From: Lentzea alba
GTDB taxonomy: Bacteria > Actinomycetota > Actinomycetes > Mycobacteriales > Pseudonocardiaceae
Assembly: GCF_011067745.1 (NCBI RefSeq)
Contig: NZ_JAAMPJ010000001.1
Location: 1,102,829-1,166,828 of the forward strand
Reading direction: 5' to 3'
Length of the DNA: 64,000 nucleotides
In this document: positions 36,583 through 44,307 of the stretch, one piece after another
How the letters are laid out: each line of letters opens with the position of its first letter
How positions within the stretch are numbered: the stretch's first letter is position 1
Translations under genes and position numbers: made by a program
The notes under the pieces: generated by a model
Told to the model about the DNA's origin: nothing
Database searches by the model: none
What the model saw: the letters and a program-made list of their open reading frames with translations, nothing else

Positions 36583-38124
36583 CTAGAGTCCCGGCTCTTC
36601 GCCGTGCTTGATGACCGGTTCCGGCTCGACCTTGCCCTCACCGGTCCTGCCGAGCACCGAGTTGCGGCGGCTGTAGACGAAGTAGACGACGACACCGAGC
36701 GCCATCCAGATGAGGAACCGGACCCAGGTGAGCGCGGTCAGGTTCAGCATCAGCCACAGGCAGGCGAGGATCGCGAGGATCGGCACCAGCGGCACGAGCG
36801 GCACCCGGAACCCGCGCGAGAGGTCCGGCCGCGTCCTGCGCAGCACCCACACACCGGCGGAGACGAGGATGAACGCGAACAGCGTGCCGACGTTCACCAT
36901 CTCTTCCAGCGTCCCGGCGTCCCAGAAGCCCGCGACGGCGGCGACCAGCACACCGATGATGACGGTGATCCGGGTCGGCGTGCCGTGGTTTCCGGTCTTC
37001 GCGAGTCCGCGCGGCAGCAGTCCGTCCCGCGACATCGCGAACAGCACGCGGCTCTGGCCCAGCATCAGCACCATGACGACCGTGGTCAGACCGGCGAGCG
37101 CGCCGACCGAGATGACCGTGGCGGCCCAGTCGACGCCGTTGTCCGCGAACGCACTGGCGAGCGTCGCGCGCGTGCCGTCCGGCTGCGTCTTGAGCTTCTC
37201 GTACGGCACCATGCCGGTGATCACCAGCGTGACGGCGACGTACAGCACCGTGACGATCGCGAGCGAGCCGAGGATGCCTCGCGGCACGGCCTTCTGCGGG
37301 TTCTTGGTCTCCTCCGCCGTGGTCGCCACGACGTCGAACCCGATGAACGCGAAGAACACGATGCTCGCGGCCGCCAGCATGCCGAGCACGCCGTACGTGC
37401 TGCCCGAGTAGCCGGTGAGCAGGGAGAACAGCGACTGCTCGATCCCCGTGTGCGCGGCGGCACCGCCCTCGGCGGCCGGCGGGATGAACGGGCTGTAGTT
37501 GTCCGCGTTGATGTACCCGATGCCGAGCACGATCACGAGCAGGACCACCGCGACCTTGATCGCCGTGATGACCGCGCTCACCCGCGACGACAGCTTGGTG
37601 CCCAGCACCAGCAACACGGTGAGAACGCCGACCAGCAGGATCGCGCCCCAGTCGAACTGGAACGGCCCGCCGAGCTTGTAGGCCGTCTTCACGTCGATGC
37701 CGAGCAACCCGAGCGTCGTCTGCAGGTACGCCGACCAGCCCTTGGCCACCGCGGCCGACCCGACCGCGAACTCCAGCACCAGGTCCCAGCCGATGATCCA
37801 CGCGGCGAACTCGCCGAACGTCGCGTAGGAGAACGTGTAGGCGCTACCCGCGACCGGCACCGTCGAGGCGAACTCGGCGTAGCACAACGCCGCCAACGCA
37901 CACGCGATCGCCGCCAGCACGAACGACAGCGACACCGACGGTCCCGCGATGTTGCCGGCGGTGCTCGCGGTGAGCGTGAAGATGCCGGCGCCGATGACGA
38001 CCGCGACGCCGAAGACCGTGAGATCCCATGCCGTCAAGTCCTTGCGGAGCTTGGTGTCCGGCTCGTCCGTGTCCGCGATCGACTGCTCGATCGACTTGGT
38101 GCGCCACAACCCGTTCCCCGGCAC
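36583..38124 (-). CDS. APC-family amino-acid permease
   Basis: 513 residues with twelve predicted membrane helices. The first helix has VFGVAVVIGAGIFTLTAS, the G-x-G-I-F signature where the substrate binds, and the layout resembles cationic amino acid transporters (YhdG/CAT-like; Rv3253c occupies the equivalent place). GTG 38124 is chosen because a strong ribosome-binding site (AAGGAGG) sits eight bases upstream. Substrate not deducible from sequence alone. Confidence 0.9.
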   Translation of the reverse strand: MPGNGLWRTKSIEQSIADTDEPDTKLRKDLTAWDLTVFGVAVVIGAGIFTLTASTAGNIAGPSVSLSFVLAAIACALAALCYAEFASTVPVAGSAYTFSYATFGEFAAWIIGWDLVLEFAVGSAAVAKGWSAYLQTTLGLLGIDVKTAYKLGGPFQFDWGAILLVGVLTVLLVLGTKLSSRVSAVITAIKVAVVLLVIVLGIGYINADNYSPFIPPAAEGGAAAHTGIEQSLFSLLTGYSGSTYGVLGMLAAASIVFFAFIGFDVVATTAEETKNPQKAVPRGILGSLAIVTVLYVAVTLVITGMVPYEKLKTQPDGTRATLASAFADNGVDWAATVISVGALAGLTTVVMVLMLGQSRVLFAMSRDGLLPRGLAKTGNHGTPTRITVIIGVLVAAVAGFWDAGTLEEMVNVGTLFAFILVSAGVWVLRRTRPDLSRGFRVPLVPLVPILAILACLWLMLNLTALTWVRFLIWMALGVVVYFVYSRRNSVLGRTGEGKVEPEPVIKHGEEPGL

Positions 38125-38215
38125 GGTGCATACCTCCTTGATGGACCTGTTCGGCCCACCCTAGAGGTATCCAGCATGTGGAACCCCTATAGCTGATGTC
38201 CGCGCGTTGTCCGGA

Positions 38216-38272
38216 AAACCATGGGGGGCACATTCATGGACCTGAGGTCCATGAATGTGCCCCCCATGGTTT
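38216..38272. terminator. 57-base perfect palindrome between permease and CDF genes
   Basis: 28-bp arms (38216-38243 and 38245-38272) with a single-base centre, beginning AAACCATGGGGGGCAC. It starts three bases past the stop of the CDF gene and lies 91 bases before the permease start on the same strand, so it should terminate CDF transcription. Longer than an ordinary terminator. Confidence 0.7.
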
Positions 38273-38275
38273 GGA

Positions 38276-39199
38276 TCAGGAGCTGGTTACCGTCGAGCGG
38301 TCGAGGTCCGGCTCCAAGTAGATGAGCCGGGCGTGCGGGACCTTGTTGCGGACGCGCTGCTCGGCGTCGTTGATGGCCTGCGCCACCTCGTCGAGCGGCA
38401 GCTGCGGCTCCAGCGCGATCTTCGCCGCGACCAGCAGTTCCTCCGGGCCGATGTACTGCGTCTTGATGTGGATGACGCGCTGCACCTTGCCCGCGGCCAG
38501 CTCGTCGCAGATCACGTCGAGGTCCTTGTCGGACGCGCCCTCGCCGATCAGCAGCGACTTCATCTCGATGATCAGGATCACCGCGATGATGCCCAGCAGC
38601 ACACCGATGGAGATGGTGCCGAGCGCGTCGAAGATCGGGTCACCGGTGATCATGCTCAGGCCCACGCCGAACAGCGCGAGCACCAGGCCGACCAGAGCGC
38701 CGAGGTCCTCCAGCAGGACGACCGGCAGCTCCGGCGTGCGGGACTGACGGATGAAGCCCCACCAGGAGACGTCACCCTTGATCTTCTTCGACTCGACGAT
38801 CGCGGTGTAGAAGCTGAAGGACTCCAGGCCGATCGCGACCACCAGGATGACGACCGCGATGATCGGGTCCTTGAGCGGCTCCGGGTGCTGCAGCTTGTGG
38901 ATGCCCTCGTACAACGCGAACACCGAGCCGAGGCTGAACAGCAGCAGCGCCACCACGAACGACCAGAAGTACCGGTCGCGGCCGTAACCGAACGGGTGCA
39001 ACCTGGTGGCCTTGCGCTGGGCGGTCTTCTGACCGAGCAGCAACAGACCCTGGTTCGACGTGTCCGCGAGCGAGTGCACCGACTCGGCCAGCATCGACGA
39101 CGAGCCGGTGAACAAGAATCCGACGAACTTGGCCACCGCGATACCCGCGTTCGCCGCCAACGCCGCGACGATGGCCTTGGTCCCGCCCCCTGCTGACAC
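38276..39199 (-). CDS. Cation diffusion facilitator (CDF) family metal transporter
   Basis: 307 residues with six predicted membrane helices and a cytoplasmic C-terminal domain, the usual CDF size. Metal site A in helix 2 is HSLAD (His42, Asp46); site A in helix 5 reads VLLEDLGALVG, with Glu-Asp in place of the usual His-Asp, which in related subfamilies shifts metal preference. Such antiporters export Zn, Mn, Co or Fe by proton exchange. GTG 39199 follows GAGGAG. It is the last gene of the manB-manA run (45 bases after manA), which may be coincidental. Confidence 0.88.
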   Translation of the reverse strand: MSAGGGTKAIVAALAANAGIAVAKFVGFLFTGSSSMLAESVHSLADTSNQGLLLLGQKTAQRKATRLHPFGYGRDRYFWSFVVALLLFSLGSVFALYEGIHKLQHPEPLKDPIIAVVILVVAIGLESFSFYTAIVESKKIKGDVSWWGFIRQSRTPELPVVLLEDLGALVGLVLALFGVGLSMITGDPIFDALGTISIGVLLGIIAVILIIEMKSLLIGEGASDKDLDVICDELAAGKVQRVIHIKTQYIGPEELLVAAKIALEPQLPLDEVAQAINDAEQRVRNKVPHARLIYLEPDLDRSTVTSS

Positions 39200-39244
39200 G
39201 CCTGTCTCCTCGCTGAACCCGTCCGGTTTGTCCGGTCGGGAACC

Positions 39245-40459
39245 TTAGTCGTTCCCGGCCGTCGCGCGGAAAAGTTGAGCGGATTCAACACCATCCGGCC
39301 GGACGAGCACTGCCGGGTCCGACGCGGGCAGCCACACGGACTGTCCGCGGGCCAGCCGCACCTCGTCGCCACGCGCGTTCGTCAGGACGGCCGCGCCCGA
39401 GGTGCAGAGAACGATCTGCGGGCCCTCGTGGTCGATCCGGGTCTCGTCGGCCACGTCCAGCCGGGACAGTTCGAACTCCGGCGCGGGCGTGCGGTAGACG
39501 CGGACGCCCGGCGCGACCTCCTCGCCCGTCGACACGGGCATGTCGCCGCAGGTGAAGTCGAGCACTCGCAACAGCTCGGGCACGTCGACGTGCTTGGGCG
39601 TGAGGCCGCAGCGCAGGACGTTGTCCGAGTTCGCGAGGATCTCGATGCCGGTGCCGCGCAGGTACGCGTGCAGGTTGCCGGCGGGCAGGTGGATCGCCTC
39701 GCCGGGCTGCAGGACGATGCGGTTCAGCAGCAGGGCCGCGAGCACGCCCGCGTCACCGGGGTAGGACTCGCCCAGCTCCAGGATCGTGCGGCATTCCAGG
39801 TCGAACTCGCCGTGCTCCTTCACGTGCAGCACGCACGCGTCGAGCACCTGCGGCAGCAACATGCTCAACGACGTCTGCGGCAGCGTGATCAGCATCGTGA
39901 ACAACGCGCGCAGGCCCGCCGAGTCCGGCTGCGCCACCAGCATCTCGGTGTAGGGCGCCAACGCGGGCGCGTCGAGCGTGCGCAGCAACGAGACGGTCCG
40001 CGACGGCTCGCGGAAGCCCGCCAGGGCGTGGAACTCGGTCAGCGCGCAGATCAGCTCCGGCTTCGCGGCCGGGTCCTTGTAGTTGCGCACCGCGGCGTCG
40101 AGCGGCACGCCGGCGTGCTCTTCCAGAGCGAAGCCCTCGGCCGCCTGAGCTGCTGACGGGTGCGCCTGCAGGCTCAGCGCCTCCTCCGCGGCGAGCACCT
40201 TGAGCAGGAACGGGAGCCTGCTGCCCCACCGCTGCGCCACCTGCGTGCCGAGCTGACCGTCCGGGTCGGACGTCAGGAGTTCGAGCAACGAGCGTTCGAC
40301 GCCGTCGGCGCCGACCACGCGGGACGGGTCGCCGGGGTGGGCGCCCATCCACAGCTCGGCCTCGGGATGGGGTGCGGGCACCTCCTTCCCGAGCAGCTCG
40401 GCGATGGCCGTGCGTGAGCCCCACGCGTACGGCCTGACCGCGTTGTGCAGCAGGTCCAC
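39245..40459 (-). CDS. manA: Mannose-6-phosphate isomerase, class I
   Basis: 404 residues. Type I phosphomannose isomerase makes mannose-6-phosphate from fructose-6-phosphate, the first step to GDP-mannose for mannolipids, glycoproteins and wall polymers. Zinc and catalytic residues are visible: SLQAHPS (Gln98, His100), KPELICALTEF and LPAGNLHAYL. Start GTG 40459 is set by GGGAG about 13 bases upstream and by the family N-terminus (LHNAVRPYAWGS). It follows the SIS-domain gene by 19 bases, as in M. tuberculosis (Rv3256c-Rv3255c). Confidence 0.93.
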   Translation of the reverse strand: MDLLHNAVRPYAWGSRTAIAELLGKEVPAPHPEAELWMGAHPGDPSRVVGADGVERSLLELLTSDPDGQLGTQVAQRWGSRLPFLLKVLAAEEALSLQAHPSAAQAAEGFALEEHAGVPLDAAVRNYKDPAAKPELICALTEFHALAGFREPSRTVSLLRTLDAPALAPYTEMLVAQPDSAGLRALFTMLITLPQTSLSMLLPQVLDACVLHVKEHGEFDLECRTILELGESYPGDAGVLAALLLNRIVLQPGEAIHLPAGNLHAYLRGTGIEILANSDNVLRCGLTPKHVDVPELLRVLDFTCGDMPVSTGEEVAPGVRVYRTPAPEFELSRLDVADETRIDHEGPQIVLCTSGAAVLTNARGDEVRLARGQSVWLPASDPAVLVRPDGVESAQLFRATAGND

Positions 40460-40478
40460 TTCTAAGTCAGCTCCCAAA

Positions 40479-41543
40479 TCAGTACGGGTTGCCACCGAGA
40501 GTTCCGGCGGCGAGCCCGAGATACAGCGCGGCCAGCTCGAAGCGGAGCGCGAGCAGCGCGGCGCTGACCGCGTCGCCTCCCGCCACCTCGACGGCCGGCT
40601 CCAAGACGTCGGCTCCCGGCAGGGCGTCCTCGGCGGCGTGCCGCGCGGCATCGGCCACCGGGCCCTGGCGCACGGCCAGCAACATCACGCGCACGAGTCC
40701 GCCACCCGGCTCGTCGTCCGGGTCGGCGAACAGATCTGCACCGGAAGTTCCCTGCACCGCGCGGCGGTGCAGCACCGTGCGGGTCAGCGCTTGCGAATAC
40801 CCGGTGACATCGCTCGCAATCCCGGCGAACGCCGCCAGCACGCCCGCGCCGTGCACGCCCACCGACGTGGCGACCTCGTCGAGGCCCCACAACAGCGGCG
40901 TGCGGTCGGCGACGCGCAGCGCGAGCGACTTCGCCGGGTTCACGAACGACTCGTGCATCGGGTGGTCGCGCTCGGCCTCGCGGTCGAGCTCGTCCGCGAT
41001 CAGCTCCACGTCGACCTTGAGCAGGCCCAGCGAGTTCAGCACCACGAGCCACCCGGCGAGCGCGCCGTGGAAGCTGAAGCCGGGCGGCACCTCCACCCGC
41101 GGCGAGAGCAGCACGGCCTGACCTGCGGCGGCTGCGGCGACCGGACCGGAGTCCGGCGCGGTCAGCAGCGTGCGCGCGCCACGGCGGGCAGCCTGGTAGA
41201 TCGACTCGGCGAGCACCCGGTCACTCGGGTCCTCGGTGTGCGCGAGCACCACGTCGAGCGCACCCACCCACGGCGGCACCTCGTCGCAGACGACGACCGG
41301 CACCGAGCAGCCGGGGCCGAGCAACGCCATGACGAGGCCCGCGACCGCCACCGAGTGGCCGGGACGGGTGATGAGCACCACCGCGCGCGGACGTTCGGAG
41401 AAGATCCGCTCCACCCCCGCCTCGGCCGCGGCCTCAGCGGTGGAACGGACCTGTGCTCCCGCCCGTGCGGCGGCGCGCAACCACCCGCCGGTGTCGGCGT
41501 CGGCGAGGCGGCTCGGGTCGTCGAGCAGCGTGTCGTCGAGCAC
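40479..41543 (-). CDS. SIS-domain protein (Rv3256c-like)
   Basis: 354 residues from GTG 41543. The N-terminal half has a sugar isomerase-type Rossmann arrangement (VERIFSERPRAVVLITRPGHSVAVAGLVMALLGPGCSVPVVVC), and the C-terminal half FFADPDDE... LLALRFELAALYLGLAAGTLGGNPY resembles the bifunctional phosphoglucose/phosphomannose isomerase end. It always lies between manB and manA in actinobacteria, so a role in mannose-phosphate metabolism is likely, but it is not proven and catalytic His/Glu residues are not obvious. Confidence 0.75.
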   Translation of the reverse strand: MLDDTLLDDPSRLADADTGGWLRAAARAGAQVRSTAEAAAEAGVERIFSERPRAVVLITRPGHSVAVAGLVMALLGPGCSVPVVVCDEVPPWVGALDVVLAHTEDPSDRVLAESIYQAARRGARTLLTAPDSGPVAAAAAGQAVLLSPRVEVPPGFSFHGALAGWLVVLNSLGLLKVDVELIADELDREAERDHPMHESFVNPAKSLALRVADRTPLLWGLDEVATSVGVHGAGVLAAFAGIASDVTGYSQALTRTVLHRRAVQGTSGADLFADPDDEPGGGLVRVMLLAVRQGPVADAARHAAEDALPGADVLEPAVEVAGGDAVSAALLALRFELAALYLGLAAGTLGGNPY

Positions 41544-41547
41544 CGGT

Positions 41548-41748
41548 TCACCCAGCCGCGGGCGGCTCGACCGCCTCGTCCAGCAGCAGTACCGGGATGC
41601 CGTCGCGAACCGGGAACGAACGGCCGCACGCGGTGCACGTGAGGAAGTCCGCTTCCGGGTCGGCAGGCGTCCCGAGCCGCAGCGGCGCGTGCTCGGGGCA
41701 CGGGCAGGCGAGGATCTCCAGCAACTGCTCTTCGAGCTTGACGGCCAC
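41548..41748 (-). CDS. Trm112-like small zinc-ribbon protein
   Basis: 66 residues. LLEILACPCPEHAPLRL ... LTCTACGRSFPVRDGIPVLLLDEA is the Trm112/YcaR family signature with four Cys as zinc ligands (ACPC, TCTAC). In other organisms these proteins activate methyltransferases; in bacteria the partner is often unknown. GTG 41748 lies ten bases downstream of manB and the stop is four bases before the SIS gene, so it is inside the manB operon. Confidence 0.88.
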   Translation of the reverse strand: MAVKLEEQLLEILACPCPEHAPLRLGTPADPEADFLTCTACGRSFPVRDGIPVLLLDEAVEPPAAG

Positions 41749-41758
41749 GATGTTCTCC

Positions 41759-43111
41759 TCAGGCCCGCACGATCGCGAGGACCTCGTCGCTGAGCGCGAC
41801 GACGGCCTCGGGGGTGGGGGCTTCGACGTTCAGACGCAGCAGCGGCTCGGTGTTCGAGGCCCGCAGGTTGAACCACGACCCGTCCGCCAGCTGCACGGTG
41901 AGACCGTCCAGCTCGTCGATCGTGACGCCGTCCTTCGAGCCGTACGCGTCCTTGATCGCGGCGATCCGGCCGGCCTGGTCTGCCACGGTCGAGTTGATCT
42001 CGCCGGAGGCGGCGTAGCGGTTGTAGACCGAGGTCAGCTTGGACAGCGGCCCGTCCTGCTCACCCAGTGCGGCCAGCACGTGCAGCGCGGCCAGCATGCC
42101 GGTGTCCGCGCGCCAGAAGTCGCGGAAGTAGTAGTGCGCGGAGTGCTCACCACCGAAGATGGCGCCGGTCTTGGCCATCTCCTCCTTGATGAACGAGTGG
42201 CCGACGCGCGTGCGCACGGGCTTGCCACCGTTCTCCTTCACGATCTCCGGGACCGCGTGCGAGGTGATCAGGTTGTGGATGATCGTGCCGCCGGGGTCCT
42301 TCTGCAGCTCGCGCACGGCCACCAGCGCCGTGATGGCCGACGGGCTGACCGGGTCGCCGTTCTCGTCCACGACGAAGCAACGGTCCGCGTCGCCGTCGAA
42401 CGCGACACCGGCGTCCGCACCCTCGGCCTTGGTGCGGGCCTGGAGGTCCACGATGTTCTTCGGGTCGAGCGGGTTCGCCTCGTGGTTCGGGAAGCTGCCG
42501 TCGAGCTCGAAGTACATGGGGATGACCTCGATGGGCAGGCCCTCGAAGACCTGCGGCACCGTGTAGCCGCCCATGCCGTTGCCCGCGTCCACGACGATCT
42601 TGAGCGGACGAATGCTCTTCAGGTCGACCAGCTGGTTCAGGTACGCCGCGTAGTCCACGAGCATGTTGCGCTCTTCGAACGTGCCCTCGGTGACGCCCTC
42701 GGCGTCCGGGACCTGGTTCTCGGCGTCCTGCCGGATCTGCGCGAGCCCGGTGTCCTGCCCGACCGGCGACGCGCCCGCACGGCACAACTTGATGCCGTTG
42801 TACTGCGCCGGGTTGTGGCTGGCGGTGAACATCGCACCCGGCAGGTCCAGCTTGCCGGACGCGAAGTACAGCATGTCCGTGCTGGCCAGGCCGATGCTGA
42901 TGACGTTCACGCCCTGCGCCTGAGCACCGGCGGCGAACGCCCGGGACAGCTCGGGCGACGAGTCACGCATGTCGTGACCGATCACGATCGCGGGTCCGCC
43001 GACCAACCGCGCGAACGCCGCGCCGAAGTCGCGAACCACGGCGGCGTCCAGCTGCTCGCCGACCACCCCGCGGATGTCGTACGCCTTGACGATGCCGGAC
43101 AGGTCACGCAC
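41759..43111 (-). CDS. manB: Phosphomannomutase/phosphoglucomutase
   Basis: 450 residues. It converts mannose-6-phosphate to mannose-1-phosphate for GDP-mannose. The phospho-Ser loop is FTASHNPAQYNG (Ser98), the magnesium loop DGDADR (239-244), and the sugar and phosphate loops GEHSAHYYF and RASNTEPLLRLN are present. GTG 43111 is preferred over the upstream GTG 43120 because GGGAG then sits eight bases before it; the alternative would overlap that site. First gene of the run manB, Trm112-like, SIS, manA. Confidence 0.93.
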   Translation of the reverse strand: MRDLSGIVKAYDIRGVVGEQLDAAVVRDFGAAFARLVGGPAIVIGHDMRDSSPELSRAFAAGAQAQGVNVISIGLASTDMLYFASGKLDLPGAMFTASHNPAQYNGIKLCRAGASPVGQDTGLAQIRQDAENQVPDAEGVTEGTFEERNMLVDYAAYLNQLVDLKSIRPLKIVVDAGNGMGGYTVPQVFEGLPIEVIPMYFELDGSFPNHEANPLDPKNIVDLQARTKAEGADAGVAFDGDADRCFVVDENGDPVSPSAITALVAVRELQKDPGGTIIHNLITSHAVPEIVKENGGKPVRTRVGHSFIKEEMAKTGAIFGGEHSAHYYFRDFWRADTGMLAALHVLAALGEQDGPLSKLTSVYNRYAASGEINSTVADQAGRIAAIKDAYGSKDGVTIDELDGLTVQLADGSWFNLRASNTEPLLRLNVEAPTPEAVVALSDEVLAIVRA

Positions 43112-43194
43112 GCCGCACACTCCCAGGAAACTCGCTCTTGACGGCCACCACACGGCAGCCTACCGGCGAGAAGATTAGTGATGCGTGTGGTCGC

Positions 43195-43554
43195 TCAGTC
43201 CTCGTGCGGATCAGGCAATACCCGCAGGTGACCGCGCCGATGCGTGCCAATGGGCACGTCCGGCATCTTCGGGGTCACATCAGCCCGCCCAGCCTCACGA
43301 ACGGCCTCGGCCAAGGCCGTCAGGTCGTCCACACTCGGCTCGGGCGCCGCGAACTCACCCTGATGCCTGACGACCTCCCACCCGCGCGGCGCCGTGAGCC
43401 GCAAGGCGTGCTCCTCGCACAGGTCGTAGCTGTGCGGTTCGGAGTACGTGGCGAGCGGTCCGACGACTGCGGTGGAGTCCGCATAGGCGTAGGTGAGCGT
43501 GGCGACAGCCGGGTTAGCACACCCGGTTCGCGAGCACCGTCTCACGCTCCGCAC
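43195..43554 (-). CDS. DUF3499 protein (Rv3258c-like)
   Basis: 119 residues. VRRCSRTGCANPAVATLTYAYADSTAVVGPLATYSEPHSYDLCEEHALRLTAPRGWEVVRHQGEF is a highly conserved actinobacterial family, with Cys-Cys-Cys-His arranged like a zinc ribbon (CSRTGC, LCEEH). Function unknown. Start is GTG 43554 or GTG 43545. It is divergent from the metallopeptidase-family gene and 83 bases upstream of manB, matching the M. tuberculosis order. Confidence 0.85.
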   Translation of the reverse strand: MRSVRRCSRTGCANPAVATLTYAYADSTAVVGPLATYSEPHSYDLCEEHALRLTAPRGWEVVRHQGEFAAPEPSVDDLTALAEAVREAGRADVTPKMPDVPIGTHRRGHLRVLPDPHED

Positions 43555-43647
43555 GATCGGGGACGATAGCGCGTCCACGCGAGCCTGTGTGTGAGGCACG
43601 CTGTGTTTGCTCCCCGGCAGCAGCAACTAGGCTGCTCTGTTGTGGTG

Positions 43648-44091
43648 ATGGCACGGGGTTCACGGCGACAGGACTCGCCGCGTCGACGCAACCGCGACCG
43701 ACACGGCCGCGGCCTCCGCGGCCCGCTCTACCCAGCCACGCTCCCAGCCGCCCGCTCCCGAGCCGAACGCTTCGACGCCCTGGTCATCGAGGCCCTGGAA
43801 CCCATCGAAGCCCGCTGGCGAACCGAGCTGACCCAACTGGACGTGGCCGTGGACGACGTCCCCGACGTCCAGGTCGAGGGCGAAGACGGCGTGGTGGAAG
43901 ACGGCAACGTCCCGCTGGCCCGCCTACTGCCCGCAGGCTCCGATCATCGTGCCCGAATCGTTCTGTACCGCCGCCCGCTGGAGGCACGCGCGAAGGACGG
44001 CGCCGACCTGGCGGACCTGGTGCACGACGTCCTGGTCGAACAAGTGGCGAACTACCTGGGCTTGGACCCGGACGTGATCGACGAGGGCTGA
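43648..44091 (+). CDS. Metallopeptidase-family protein (Rv3259-like, possibly inactive)
   Basis: 147 residues from ATG 43648. A basic N-terminus (RGSRRQDSPRRRNRDRHGRG) precedes the family core FDALVIEALEPIEARWRTELTQLDVAVDDVPD and LADLVHDVLVEQVANYLGLDPDVIDE. The minimal-zincin HExxH expected near the C-terminus reads HDVLVEQ, without the second His, so zinc-dependent peptidase activity is doubtful. In M. tuberculosis the orthologue is divergent from Rv3258c, as here. Its function is unknown. Confidence 0.75.
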   Translation: MARGSRRQDSPRRRNRDRHGRGLRGPLYPATLPAARSRAERFDALVIEALEPIEARWRTELTQLDVAVDDVPDVQVEGEDGVVEDGNVPLARLLPAGSDHRARIVLYRRPLEARAKDGADLADLVHDVLVEQVANYLGLDPDVIDEG

Positions 44092-44307
44092 AGACCCCTC
44101 AACCAACTAGTGAGTGGCAGGTCTCACACCCCCGCGACGCCGCAGGCGAGCGTCCAAGCCGATGGCGCAGCCGGACCGCACCACCTACGGAACTGGCAGC
44201 CGCCGTAAGCAACAGGCGTGCCATCAACCCACGTGCGGCGCTGGCCCCCCGATCAGACCACCCGCACGGCCGCGACTCGGAACGTGACCCGCCCAACGCA
44301 AGGCGAC

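Noticed and set aside
36340..38196. Long plus-strand open frame opposite the permease
   Set aside because: Arg/Asp/His-rich antisense of a membrane protein gene; no domain.
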